From Collinsella sp. (GTDB taxonomy: Bacteria; Actinomycetota; Coriobacteriia; Coriobacteriales; Coriobacteriaceae), in the NCBI GenBank assembly GCA_014871605.1, contig WGSQ01000007.1, positions 1 through 24,654 on the forward strand: a stretch of DNA of 24,654 bases, given 5' to 3'. The notes beneath the pieces were generated by a model that was given only the letters and a program-made list of their open reading frames with translations, made no database searches and was not told where the DNA came from. Shown here piece by piece: positions 7,535 through 15,179 of the stretch. Position 1 is the stretch's first letter, and every line of letters begins with the position of its first letter. Both the position numbers and the translations under genes were made by a program.

Positions 7535-7603
7535 AAGTTGCGGTGGAATAGTTCCTGGATGGGCTGGTTGATGCCCCAGATAGGAACTATTTCACCGCAA
7601 GTT
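7535..7603. repeat. Long hairpin element next to array 2
   Basis: The 21-nt arms 7535-7555 and 7583-7603 are inverted copies with 19 of 21 positions matching (core CGGTGGAATAGTTCC against GGAACTATTTCACCG). They enclose a 27-nt loop with a small CTGG/CCAG stem. It lies between convergent genes and could terminate both, but there is no U-tract. Its right arm recurs beside array 1. Confidence 0.7.
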
Positions 7604-7629
7604 ATTGAAGGGCTTGGATGCCGGGACTC

Positions 7630-8529
7630 TTACAGATGGCGCTCGAGGAAGCGGAAGGCCAGGCGGATCCAGGGACGGACGGAAACCTGCTTGTCCTCGT
7701 TGTCGACCGCGGTGTTGGCGTTGCCGAGCGAAAGGCCGTGACCACCTTGGTCAAAGACGTGCATCTCGCAAGGGACGCCCTCCGCTGCCATGCGTTGGGC
7801 AAACGGGTAGACCTGCGCGATCGGCGCCGTCTTGTCGTCGGACACGCCCCACACAAAGGTCGGTGGCATCTGACGCGAAACATGCGTAGTGGGGCAGATG
7901 TCGGCCAGATGCTCGTCAGTTGCCTCGCCGCCCGTCACCATCGACAGGTAGTCGTTGAGCAAATCGCGCCCCGTCTTGCCGCCCGTCTTGGGCACACGCA
8001 AGTCAATGCGCGGATCGCGCGTCTGCATGTCGCGCACATAGGCAAAGTCGAGCAATGGATAGCCCAGCACCACGGCATCGGGACGAATGTCGTCCGGACG
8101 CGCCCCGGCAAGTGCCGCAAAGGGGCCGGTCTTCCACTGTGTTGCCAGCGAGGCGCAAATCATGCCGCCAGCAGAAAAGCCCACGACGCACACGCGCTTA
8201 GGATCGACATGCCACTCGTCGGCGGTGGCGCGCACCGTGGCGACCATCTTCGCAAGATCTGCCGGGGGGTGCGTAAAGCGCAGGTCACCCGTAGAACTCG
8301 GCACATAGTTGACCACAAAGACCTGGTAACCGTGATCCAAAAACGCAAACGCCACAGGATCCTGCTCATGCGGAGCGATATGCGTAAACGCACCTCCGCC
8401 ACAGATAATCACCGCGGGGCGGCGGCCATTCGGTTTATCGGGCAACGGCTCGGCACCCAAATACGTAAACGTCGCCGGATAATCCTCGGTCGGCTCCTCG
8501 CCCCACAGCGCATGGTTCTCGACAATCAT
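7630..8529 (-). CDS. Alpha/beta-hydrolase fold esterase (BD-FAE/Aes-like)
   Basis: This 299-residue protein has a lipase/esterase core without a signal peptide, so it is probably cytoplasmic. Motifs in order are an oxyanion region CGGGAFTHIAPHEQDP, the nucleophile elbow GFSAGG, then VWGVSDDKTAPI holding the likely catalytic Asp and GGHGLSL holding the catalytic His. The wording is closest to acetyl-xylan esterase or BD-FAE-type carbohydrate esterases, but the substrate is not determined. The frame extends 69 codons upstream, but the ATG at 8529 is chosen because GAAGGGAG precedes it and the upstream part does not look like the family. It is monocistronic and convergent with the GntR gene. Confidence 0.83.
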   Translation of the reverse strand: MIVENHALWGEEPTEDYPATFTYLGAEPLPDKPNGRRPAVIICGGGAFTHIAPHEQDPVAFAFLDHGYQVFVVNYVPSSTGDLRFTHPPADLAKMVATVRATADEWHVDPKRVCVVGFSAGGMICASLATQWKTGPFAALAGARPDDIRPDAVVLGYPLLDFAYVRDMQTRDPRIDLRVPKTGGKTGRDLLNDYLSMVTGGEATDEHLADICPTTHVSRQMPPTFVWGVSDDKTAPIAQVYPFAQRMAAEGVPCEMHVFDQGGHGLSLGNANTAVDNEDKQVSVRPWIRLAFRFLERHL

Positions 8530-8655
8530 ATGTGCTCCCTTCGCGCAAATTATGCGCCCTTGTTTTTCGCCTTCAAGCGTACCCCACTTGAACCCGTGGC
8601 GCAGAAACACTCCAGCAATAAGTTTCCCTTCAACTGATATATCACATAATCCCAG

Positions 8656-8684
8656 TTCAGAGGTATCGTTGAGCAGCGTAGAAT
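8656..8684 (+). promoter_or_regulatory. Predicted promoter of the IIA-Glc gene
   Basis: TTCAGA (8656-8661) and TAGAAT (8679-8684) are 17 bp apart, about 90 nt before the crr start codon. The hexamers are reasonable but not perfect. Confidence 0.4.
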
Positions 8685-8715
8685 AGGGGCGTTGACCAAG
8701 CCGCGAAACACATGT

Positions 8716-8725
8716 GAAACGTTTC
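8716..8725. promoter_or_regulatory. LacI-family-type operator GAAACGTTTC upstream of crr
   Basis: GAAACGTTTC is a perfect 10-bp palindrome with the central CG typical of LacI/GalR-family operators (compare PurR and RbsR sites). It lies downstream of the predicted promoter and 47 nt before the crr start. A partial resemblance to a CcpA cre site is also possible. No LacI-family gene is present in the window. Confidence 0.42.
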
Positions 8726-8772
8726 CGGCAAACCAAACGCGCGATATGCGCCTATTTAAGTTGGAGGCAACT

Positions 8773-9336
8773 ATGGGTCTGCTCGATTCGCTTAAGTCCA
8801 CCTTCACCTCGACCGGCGAGGCGTCCGTTCCGCCCGCAGCAAGCTTCGCTACCCGCGAAGGCGTCATCTATGCCCCCGTCAACGGCGTGCTCGTCAACCT
8901 GAACGAGGTTCCCGACGAGACGATCGCCTCGGGCATGCTTGGCCAGGGCTATGGCATCGAGCCCATTACCGGCACCATCTATGCGCCCGCCAACGGCCGC
9001 ATCGGTGCCACCACTGTCACCAACCACTCCATCGGCATGATCACCGAGGACGGCCTGCGCGTGTTCATCCATGTTGGCCTGGGCACCGTGGAAATGAACG
9101 GCAAGGGTTTTGCCCGCTTTGTCGAGATGGGCGATGTGGTCAAGGCAGGCCAGCCGCTCATCAGCTTCGACCGCGAGGCCATTAAGGCCGCTGGTCACGA
9201 GGACATCGTGACCGTCATCGTCTCCGAGCTAGATCGTCTTAAGAGCATCGACCATGTCGGCGAGTCTGGAACGCTTATCGGCGGCAACCCGCTCGTCAAG
9301 CTTGGCGACCCGCTGCTGGTTGCCAAGACCAAGTAG
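8773..9336 (+). CDS. crr: PTS glucose-type IIA component, stand-alone
   Basis: This 187-residue IIA-Glc domain carries the phosphoryl group from HPr to a IIB domain and often serves as a regulatory protein. The phosphorylated His is expected at His100 in VFIHVGLGTVEMNGKGF (family pattern hxHhGIDTVxLxGxGF), helped by His85 in VTNHSIGM. The ATPANGxI-like stretch at 66-77 is also typical. It has an N-terminal extension of about 25 residues rich in Ser/Thr. The ATG at 8773 has GGAGG five nt upstream; the frame is open further up, but without an equally good start. No IIB or IIC gene lies nearby, so it probably serves transporters elsewhere. Confidence 0.92.
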   Translation: MGLLDSLKSTFTSTGEASVPPAASFATREGVIYAPVNGVLVNLNEVPDETIASGMLGQGYGIEPITGTIYAPANGRIGATTVTNHSIGMITEDGLRVFIHVGLGTVEMNGKGFARFVEMGDVVKAGQPLISFDREAIKAAGHEDIVTVIVSELDRLKSIDHVGESGTLIGGNPLVKLGDPLLVAKTK

Positions 9337-9373
9337 CCAGGCCCCACGCCACACAGCCAAAAGGCACCTCGTC

Positions 9374-9408
9374 AAGCGCCCGCGACCATTTGGCCGCGGG
9401 CGCTTTTC
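9374..9408 (+). terminator. Intrinsic terminator of crr
   Basis: AAGCGCCCGCG (9374-9384) pairs with CGCGGGCGCTT (9395-9405), followed by TTCGTTT. It lies 37 nt past the stop codon. Confidence 0.8.
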
Positions 9409-9517
9409 GTTTGAAAAACCATCCCGCCAATGCTTTATCTGTATAGCTCAAATGAGCCGAGCTGCTAGAATATCGAACTGTATGGATAACTATCATTCAA
9501 CCGTTATGGGAGGATAC

Positions 9518-10921
9518 GTGAACCGCACCAAAATCGCGCAGCTCTATGCCGATGCCGAGTCGCTCGGCGGCCAGACCGTCACCGTCGCCGGCTGGGTCAA
9601 GTCCGTCCGCGACATGAAGAACTTTGGCTTTGTTACGCTCAACGACGGCAGCTGCTTCCGCGACCTGCAGGTCGTCATGAACCGCGAGGCACTCGACAAC
9701 TACGACGAGATCGCCCATCAAAACGTCTCGGCCGCACTCATTTGCACCGGCACCGTCAAGCTGACCCCCGATGCGCCCCAGCCTTTCGAGCTTTCTGCCA
9801 CCTCCATCGAGGTCGAGGGCACGAGCGCCCCGGATTACCCACTGCAGAAGAAGCGCGCAACCGTCGAGTTCCTGCGCACCCAGCAGCATCTGCGTCCGCG
9901 CACCAACCTGTTCCGCGCCGTGTTCCGCATCCGCTCTGTCGCGGCTGCCGCCATCCACCGCTTCTTCCAGGAGCAGGGTTTTGTCTACGTCAACACCCCC
10001 ATCATCACCACGAGTGACTGCGAGGGCGCCGGCGAGATGTTCCGCGTGACCACGCTCGACCCCAAAAATCCGCCCCTCACCGAGTCCGGCGAGGTCGACT
10101 GGAGCCAGGACTTCTTTGGCAAGCATGCAAGCCTCACCGTGTCCGGCCAGCTCAATGCCGAGAACTTTGCCATGGCCTTTGGCGACGTGTACACCTTTGG
10201 CCCCACCTTCCGTGCCGAGAACTCCAACACCACGCGCCACGCCGCCGAGTTTTGGATGATCGAGCCCGAGATGGCCTTTGCCGACCTTAACGACTACATG
10301 GATAACGCCGAGGCCATGCTCAAGTACGTCCTTAAGGACGTCATGGCAACCTGCCCCGACGAGCTCAATATGCTCAACAAGTTTGTGGACAAGGGTCTGC
10401 TCGAGCGCCTGGACCATGTCGCCAACTCCGACTTTGCCCGCGTTACCTACACCGAGGCCGTCGAGATCCTGGAGCAGGCAGTCGCTGCTGGCCACCAGTT
10501 TGATTACCCCGTCAGCTGGGGCATCGACTTGCAGACCGAGCACGAGCGCTTCCTGACCGAGGAGCACTTTAAGCGCCCGACCTTCGTGACCGACTACCCG
10601 GCCGAGATCAAGGCGTTCTACATGCGCATGAACGAGGACGGCAAGACCGTCGCCGCCGCCGACTGCCTGGTTCCCGGCATCGGCGAGATCATCGGCGGCT
10701 CCCAGCGCGAGGAGCGCCTGGATCTGCTCGAGGCCCGCATCAAGGATCTGGGCATGAATCCCGAGCAGTACAAGTACTACCTTGACCTGCGCCGCTACGG
10801 TTCCTGCAAGCACGCCGGCTACGGTCTGGGCTTCGAGCGCTTGGTCATGTATCTGACCGGCGTGGGCAACATCCGCGACGTCCTGCCGCACCCGCGCACC
10901 GTGGGCAACGCCGACTTCTAA
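9518..10921 (+). CDS. asnS: Asparaginyl-tRNA synthetase
   Basis: This 467-residue class IIb synthetase charges tRNA-Asn with asparagine; E. coli AsnS is 466. The N-terminal OB-fold anticodon-binding domain reads VTVAGWVKSVRDMKNFGFVT. Class II motif 2 is at FRAEN (231-235) with SNTTRHAAEFWMIEPEM, and motif 3 is GYGLGFERLVMYLTG (from 434). The GTG at 9518 is taken as start because GGGAGG ends four nt before it and the resulting protein aligns with family N-termini. Upstream in-frame ATGs at 9482 and 9506 lack a ribosome site. A TAGAAT hexamer at 9466-9471 could be the -10 element. No T-box leader is visible. Confidence 0.95.
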   Translation: MNRTKIAQLYADAESLGGQTVTVAGWVKSVRDMKNFGFVTLNDGSCFRDLQVVMNREALDNYDEIAHQNVSAALICTGTVKLTPDAPQPFELSATSIEVEGTSAPDYPLQKKRATVEFLRTQQHLRPRTNLFRAVFRIRSVAAAAIHRFFQEQGFVYVNTPIITTSDCEGAGEMFRVTTLDPKNPPLTESGEVDWSQDFFGKHASLTVSGQLNAENFAMAFGDVYTFGPTFRAENSNTTRHAAEFWMIEPEMAFADLNDYMDNAEAMLKYVLKDVMATCPDELNMLNKFVDKGLLERLDHVANSDFARVTYTEAVEILEQAVAAGHQFDYPVSWGIDLQTEHERFLTEEHFKRPTFVTDYPAEIKAFYMRMNEDGKTVAAADCLVPGIGEIIGGSQREERLDLLEARIKDLGMNPEQYKYYLDLRRYGSCKHAGYGLGFERLVMYLTGVGNIRDVLPHPRTVGNADF

Positions 10922-10967
10922 TCGTCGGACGCTAGCTCGCGTCGCCACACGCCAACGCTCATCGCAT

Positions 10968-11004
10968 AAGCGTCTCTCGACATCGGGCGAGAGACGCTTT
11001 TTTT
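10968..11004 (+). terminator. Intrinsic terminator of asnS
   Basis: AAGCGTCTCTCG (10968-10979) pairs perfectly with CGAGAGACGCTT (10988-10999), followed by a seven-T run. Confidence 0.92.
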
Positions 11005-11180
11005 CAACAGCATCCGTCAAGCTTTTGGCAAGTTTTTGGTCAGTTGAGCAGGGCTGTTGAAAACTCGACCCGCCGTTTGCCGACGACTACCGACCGCCCA
11101 GAGCGCCCTGCGCCCCTGGGAAAGCCCCACGTCCTAGGCTCCATACCGTCGCCACCCAAAACGGAAAGGACGTGGACACC

Positions 11181-11966
11181 ATGACCGAAGCCGCTGTTGA
11201 AACCTACGACACCACGACGAGGGGCGCCGCCTCGATGGCAGCCTATCGCGCCGTTCGCATCCTGCAGCTCTTGAGCGAAAACACCGGCGAGGACAAGGCC
11301 ATGCTTTCCGATGAGTTGATCCGGCGCCTCGCCCATCCCGACGACCCCGCCCGCATGCCCATCTCGGCGGCGCGGCGCAGCATCTACACCGCCATCTCCG
11401 CGCTTCGCCATGCCGGATACGAAATTGAGTACAAACGCGGCGTGGGCTACAAACTTCTTACCCGCCCGCTCACCGACGAAGAGATCATCCGGCTCCACGG
11501 TATGGTCATGCGCAACCGCTCCACGCCTATCGCTATCCGCAAGAGCATGGCGCAGCACTTAGTTGCCATGGCAAGTGCCGACGTTCGCGGCTACCTCGAC
11601 ACACCCGAGCCCGCTCCAAGCGCAGGCAGCAAGGCTACCAAGGCAACGCGCACGCCCATCAAGCGCATCGACACGTGCGAGCTCGTCGAGCAGGCCATCG
11701 ACCACGGAACCACGGTGAGTTTTGATATTTCGAGCGTCACGACACGCGGCGAAACCGAAGCAGCACGGATGACACTCCGTCCCTTTGCCATCAGGCAGCG
11801 CGATGGCATCTCGTATCTGCTGGGAACGGTCTACGACGCCCGAGGCACCGACGATACGCTGCGCACCGTCGAGATCGCCCGTATGAGAAACGTCAGCACG
11901 CGCCTGCTCGACGGCAAGAAGCTCTTCGCCGCCCTGGACGAGGACGACGCCTCCTCCGCCGCATAA
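11181..11966 (+). CDS. WYL-domain helix-turn-helix transcriptional regulator
   Basis: The 261-residue protein has an N-terminal winged helix region (about 20-95, including SAARRSIYTAISALRHAGYE and the wing KRGVGYKL). A low-complexity linker rich in Ala, Pro and Lys (141-163) follows. The WYL domain spans about 167-240, with LRPFAIRQRDGISYLLGTVYD and a closing VEIARMRNV; Ser211-Tyr212-Leu213 takes the place of the Trp-Tyr-Leu triad. WYL domains bind nucleic acids or other ligands and often govern DNA damage or defence genes, but no such genes are adjacent. The ATG at 11181 is preferred over the GTG at 11172 because GGAAAGGA lies 10 nt before it and only 1 nt before the GTG. Confidence 0.8.
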   Translation: MTEAAVETYDTTTRGAASMAAYRAVRILQLLSENTGEDKAMLSDELIRRLAHPDDPARMPISAARRSIYTAISALRHAGYEIEYKRGVGYKLLTRPLTDEEIIRLHGMVMRNRSTPIAIRKSMAQHLVAMASADVRGYLDTPEPAPSAGSKATKATRTPIKRIDTCELVEQAIDHGTTVSFDISSVTTRGETEAARMTLRPFAIRQRDGISYLLGTVYDARGTDDTLRTVEIARMRNVSTRLLDGKKLFAALDEDDASSAA

Positions 11967-12035
11967 GACCCTCCGCCGCCCATTCGACTACCCGTACCGC
12001 CCATCCGATTCTGTATTAAAAAACCCGCCAGGCTG

Positions 12036-12063
12036 TTGTAAAAATGGACATCAGCGCTACTAT
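12036..12063 (+). promoter_or_regulatory. Predicted promoter of the ABC importer operon
   Basis: TTGTAA (12036-12041) and TACTAT (12058-12063) are separated by 16 bp; an overlapping TATAGT is an alternative -10. The leader to the first gene is about 55 nt. TGTAAAAATGG upstream and CCATTTTTATA near 12104-12114 are inverted copies (10 of 11). Confidence 0.5.
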
Positions 12064-12126
12064 AGTTCCACTTGCACTTTGTCCCAGTGCAGTGTTTCCA
12101 GCCATTTTTATACTGGGGGTAATGAT

Positions 12127-13107
12127 ATGAAGGACATCACCATCAGCCGCAGGAGCCTTCTGGTCTCCGCCGGCCTGCTCGCGCTCGCCCCGCTCGCCGG
12201 ATGCGGCGGCAGCTCTGGTTCCGGCTCCGCTGCCGCCGGTTCCGACTACACCATCGGCGTTCTGCAGCTCACCGAGCACTCCGCGCTCGATGCCGCCAAC
12301 GACGGCTTCGTCAAGGCCATCAAGAAGAGCGGCCTTAAGGTCAAGATCGACCAGAAGAACGCCCAGAACGACCAGTCCACGTGTAAGTCCATTGCCGACA
12401 AGTTTGTGGGCGACAACGTCAACCTGATTTATGCCATCGCCACGCCCGCCGCGCAGGCTGCCGCCGGCGCCACGGCCGATATCCCCATCGTGGGCTGCGC
12501 CATCACCGACTACGCCGCCTCCGGCTTGGTCCAGGACAACGACAAGCCCGGCACCAACGTCACGGGCGCTTCCGACCTCACCCCGGTCGCCGAGCAGCTC
12601 GAGATGATGCAGAAGGTCCTGCCCGACGTAAAGAAGGTCGGCCTGCTCTACTGCACCGCCGAGTCCAACTCCGACGTCCAAATCAAGGCCGCCAAGAAGG
12701 AGCTCGACAAGCTGGGCCTCGAGTACACTGACTTCACCGTCTCGAGCTCCAACGAGATTCAGTCCGTCGTCGAGTCTGCCGTGGGCAAGGTCGACGCGCT
12801 GTACTCCCCCACCGACAACACCATCGCCGCGGGTGCCTCGCAGGTCGGCCAGATCTGCAAGGAGAACAAGCTCCCCTTCGTGACTGGCGAGGAGGGCATG
12901 TGCAAGGCCGGCGGCCTGTTCACCCTCTCCATCAACTACGAGGATCTGGGCTACGCCGCGGGCGAGATGGCCGTTAAGATCCTGAAGGGCGAAGCCAAGC
13001 CCGAGGACATGGCGATCAAGCACCTCTCAAGCAAAGACCTGGTCGTCGTCAAGAACGACGAGATGGCCGAGGCTCTGGGCATCGACCTTTCCACTCTGGA
13101 CGCGTAA
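12127..13107 (+). CDS. ABC transporter substrate-binding lipoprotein (TrpX-like)
   Basis: This 326-residue protein carries a lipoprotein signal with lipobox LAGC (Cys26), preceded by an SRRSLLVSAG stretch that could also act as a twin-arginine motif. A Gly/Ser/Ala linker follows. The mature part fits the type I periplasmic-binding fold of the family found with TrpXYZ importers (PF04392): YTIGVLQLTEHSALDAANDGF, then KVDALYSPTDNTIAAGASQVGQ and the closing INYEDLGYAAGEMAVKILKGE. The ATG at 12127 has GGGGG ten nt upstream. It should capture a small solute, by homology tryptophan, tyrosine or a related compound; nothing here proves the ligand. Confidence 0.88.
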   Translation: MKDITISRRSLLVSAGLLALAPLAGCGGSSGSGSAAAGSDYTIGVLQLTEHSALDAANDGFVKAIKKSGLKVKIDQKNAQNDQSTCKSIADKFVGDNVNLIYAIATPAAQAAAGATADIPIVGCAITDYAASGLVQDNDKPGTNVTGASDLTPVAEQLEMMQKVLPDVKKVGLLYCTAESNSDVQIKAAKKELDKLGLEYTDFTVSSSNEIQSVVESAVGKVDALYSPTDNTIAAGASQVGQICKENKLPFVTGEEGMCKAGGLFTLSINYEDLGYAAGEMAVKILKGEAKPEDMAIKHLSSKDLVVVKNDEMAEALGIDLSTLDA

Positions 13108-13177
13108 TACCATACGCGGCATGCGTCTAGAGCCCGTGCTCGCGCTTTAGTCGCGTTATTCAATATCTGAGCCACAG

Positions 13178-13206
13178 GGGCGAACGCCAAAGACCGGCGT
13201 TCGCCC
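13178..13206 (+). terminator. Hairpin between binding-protein and permease genes
   Basis: GGGCGAACGCC (13178-13188) pairs perfectly with GGCGTTCGCCC (13196-13206) around a 7-nt loop, followed by TGCTTGTTT. It probably terminates part of the transcripts, so that the binding protein is made in excess of the membrane components. Confidence 0.6.
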
Positions 13207-13310
13207 TGCTTGTTTCGGATGAGTCAAAACATCCGTCCGCAGTTCTTTTATGCATTGTTACCGCTATTATGGTGAATCACGTGTCCACCCTATCCTAGGA
13301 GGTATGAAGC

Positions 13311-14234
13311 ATGCTCATTGCATTGCAGGGCGCCGTTTCGCAGGGCGTCCTCTGGGGCATTATGGTGCTTGGCGTGTTTATCACGTTCCGCCTGCTCGAC
13401 ATTCCCGATATGACCTGCGACGGCAGCTTTGCCCTCGGCGGCTGCGTCTGCGCTGTGCTCATCGTCAATAACAACGTCGACCCGCTGCTCGCCGTGCTGG
13501 CCGGTATGTGCGCCGGCGCCATCGCGGGTGCCGTCACGGGCATTTTGACCACCGTCTTTGAGATTCCCGCGATCCTCGCCGGAATCCTCACCCAGATCAG
13601 TCTGTGGTCCATCAACCTGCGCATCATGGGCAAGTCCAATACGCCCATTCTTGCCAAGGGCACCGTGTTCTCGGCCGTCAGCAATATGACCGGTCTGCCG
13701 CAGTCCACCGTTGCCATCATCTTGGGCATCCTGCTCGCCGTGGCTATCGTTGCCATCCTGTATTGGTTCTTTGGCACCGAGATCGGCTCGGCGCTGCGCG
13801 CCACCGGCAACAACGAGTACATGATCCGCGCTCTGGGCGTCAACACCAACTCCACCAAGATGATCGCCCTCGTGCTCTCCAACGCCCTCATCGGCCTTTC
13901 GGGCGCGCTTATCTGCCAGAGCCAGAAGTATGCCGACATTGGTATGGGCACCGGTGCCATCGTTATCGGTCTTGCTGCCATTGTTATCGGTGAGGTGCTC
14001 GGCCGTCTGCTGCCCGGCGGTCTCACGCAGTTTAGCGTCCGTCTTGCCTCCGCCGTCTTTGGCTCCGTGGTGTACTTCCTTATCCGCGCCATCGTGCTGC
14101 AATTGGGCATGGACGCCAACGACATGAAGTTGCTCTCCGCCGTGATCGTCGCCGTGGCCCTGTGCGTACCCGTGGTTTGGGAGCGCTATAAGCTCCGCAG
14201 CTCCTACACGAAGGGGGATGAGGCAGATGCTTAA
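13311..14234 (+). CDS. ABC importer permease (TrpY-like)
   Basis: This 307-residue hydrophobic protein resembles the branched-chain/ribose-type permease family (BPD_transp_2). It begins MLIALQGAVSQGVLWGIMVL with IPDMTCDGSFALGG shortly after. The cytoplasmic coupling region is GSALRATGNNEYMIRALGVN, followed by SNALIGLSGALICQSQKYADI. The ATG at 13311 has GGAGG eight nt upstream. The 203-nt gap before it holds a hairpin; a weak TATTAT at 13265-13270 might provide an internal promoter. Its last 8 nt overlap the ATPase gene, implying translational coupling. Confidence 0.9.
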   Translation: MLIALQGAVSQGVLWGIMVLGVFITFRLLDIPDMTCDGSFALGGCVCAVLIVNNNVDPLLAVLAGMCAGAIAGAVTGILTTVFEIPAILAGILTQISLWSINLRIMGKSNTPILAKGTVFSAVSNMTGLPQSTVAIILGILLAVAIVAILYWFFGTEIGSALRATGNNEYMIRALGVNTNSTKMIALVLSNALIGLSGALICQSQKYADIGMGTGAIVIGLAAIVIGEVLGRLLPGGLTQFSVRLASAVFGSVVYFLIRAIVLQLGMDANDMKLLSAVIVAVALCVPVVWERYKLRSSYTKGDEADA

Positions 14235-15021
14235 GCTCTCGCACGTCAAGAAGACCTTTAACAAGGGCACCGTCACCGAGAAGCGCGCGCTCACCGGCGT
14301 CGACCTCACCCTGAATGACGGCGACTTTGTAACCGTGATCGGCGGCAATGGCGCCGGCAAGTCCACGCTGCTCAACATGATCGCCGGCGTGTACCCGCTC
14401 GATTCGGGCGTTATTGAGCTCGACGGCGCCGACATCTCGCGCCTGAGCGAGTCGCAGCGCGCCAAGTACCTGGGCCGCGTGTTTCAGGACCCCATGCGCG
14501 GTACCGCTGCCGACATGCAGATCGCCGAGAACCTGGCCCTCGCCAAGCGTCGCGGCCAGCGTCGCGGCCTTTCGTGGGGCGTCACCAAGGCCGAGAAAGA
14601 TGAGTACGTCGAGCTGCTCAAGCGCCTGGACCTTGGTCTGGACACGCGTCTCAACGCCAAGGTCGGCCTGCTCTCGGGTGGCCAGCGCCAGGCACTCACC
14701 CTGCTCATGGCCACGCTCACCAGGCCGCGCCTGCTGCTGCTCGACGAGCACACCGCGGCCCTCGACCCCAAGACGGCCTCTAAGGTGCTCAACCTGACCG
14801 AGGAGATCGTCGACGAGAACCACCTGACCACGCTCATGGTCACGCACAACATGAACGACGCCATCCGTCTGGGCAACCGTCTGATCATGATGCACGAAGG
14901 CCACGTGATCTACGACGTGGCGGGCGATGAGAAGAAGTCGCTCACCGTAGCCGACCTGCTGCAGAAGTTCGAGGAGGTCTCGGGCGGCGAGCTCGCCAAC
15001 GACCGCATGCTGCTGAGCTAA
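14227..15021 (+). CDS. ABC importer ATP-binding protein (TrpZ-like)
   Basis: The 264-residue ATPase has Walker A GGNGAGKST, Q-loop VFQDPMRG, signature LSGGQRQAL, Walker B LLLLDEH and switch-loop VTHNMNDA. In Walker B the catalytic Glu is followed by His (DEHTAALDP), a variant common in this subfamily. The ATG at 14227 is preferred over the one at 14218, because GGGGG ends 7 nt before it and directly abuts the other. It energises the permease encoded just upstream. Its stop codon is the first part of a terminator stem. Confidence 0.93.
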   Translation: MLKLSHVKKTFNKGTVTEKRALTGVDLTLNDGDFVTVIGGNGAGKSTLLNMIAGVYPLDSGVIELDGADISRLSESQRAKYLGRVFQDPMRGTAADMQIAENLALAKRRGQRRGLSWGVTKAEKDEYVELLKRLDLGLDTRLNAKVGLLSGGQRQALTLLMATLTRPRLLLLDEHTAALDPKTASKVLNLTEEIVDENHLTTLMVTHNMNDAIRLGNRLIMMHEGHVIYDVAGDEKKSLTVADLLQKFEEVSGGELANDRMLLS

Positions 15022-15060
15022 AACCTGCCAAAAAGGGACAGGTTTATTTTGGTAGGTTTT
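15020..15060 (+). terminator. GGGACAGG-loop terminator hairpin 1, starting inside the stop codon
   Basis: AAAACCTGCCAAAA (15020-15033) pairs with TTTTGGTAGGTTTT (15047-15060) with one G-U pair. The loop is AGGGACAGGTTTA. The first two stem bases are the last two of the TAA stop codon of the ATPase gene. Confidence 0.8.
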
Positions 15061-15075
15061 ATCTGCGCAAACGTC

Positions 15076-15115
15076 AAAACCGCCGCAAAGGGACAGACGC
15101 CCTTGCGGCGGTTTT
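15076..15115 (+). terminator. GGGACAG-loop terminator hairpin 2
   Basis: AAAACCGCCGCAA (15076-15088) pairs perfectly with TTGCGGCGGTTTT (15103-15115), with an inner GGG/CCC and loop ACAGACG. It follows hairpin 1 by 15 nt, so the importer operon ends in a tandem terminator. Confidence 0.85.
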
Positions 15116-15179
15116 CGCATATTATGTCGATAATCCGATATTCAACCAGACATTCTGGCTAAGGACTAAGGAAACTGCC

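Noticed and set aside
8635..8644. Perfect palindrome TGATATATCA upstream of the esterase gene
   Set aside because: It is short and AT-only at the centre, with no regulator context; it may be chance in an AT-rich promoter region.
9406..9517. T-box leader upstream of asnS
   Set aside because: Only about 110 nt are available and no T-box sequence or specifier structure is visible.
12044..12130. Small leader ORF (28 codons) ending in an ATGA overlap with the binding-protein start
   Set aside because: It begins inside the predicted promoter, upstream of the expected transcription start, and has no ribosome site. The ATGA overlap is probably chance.
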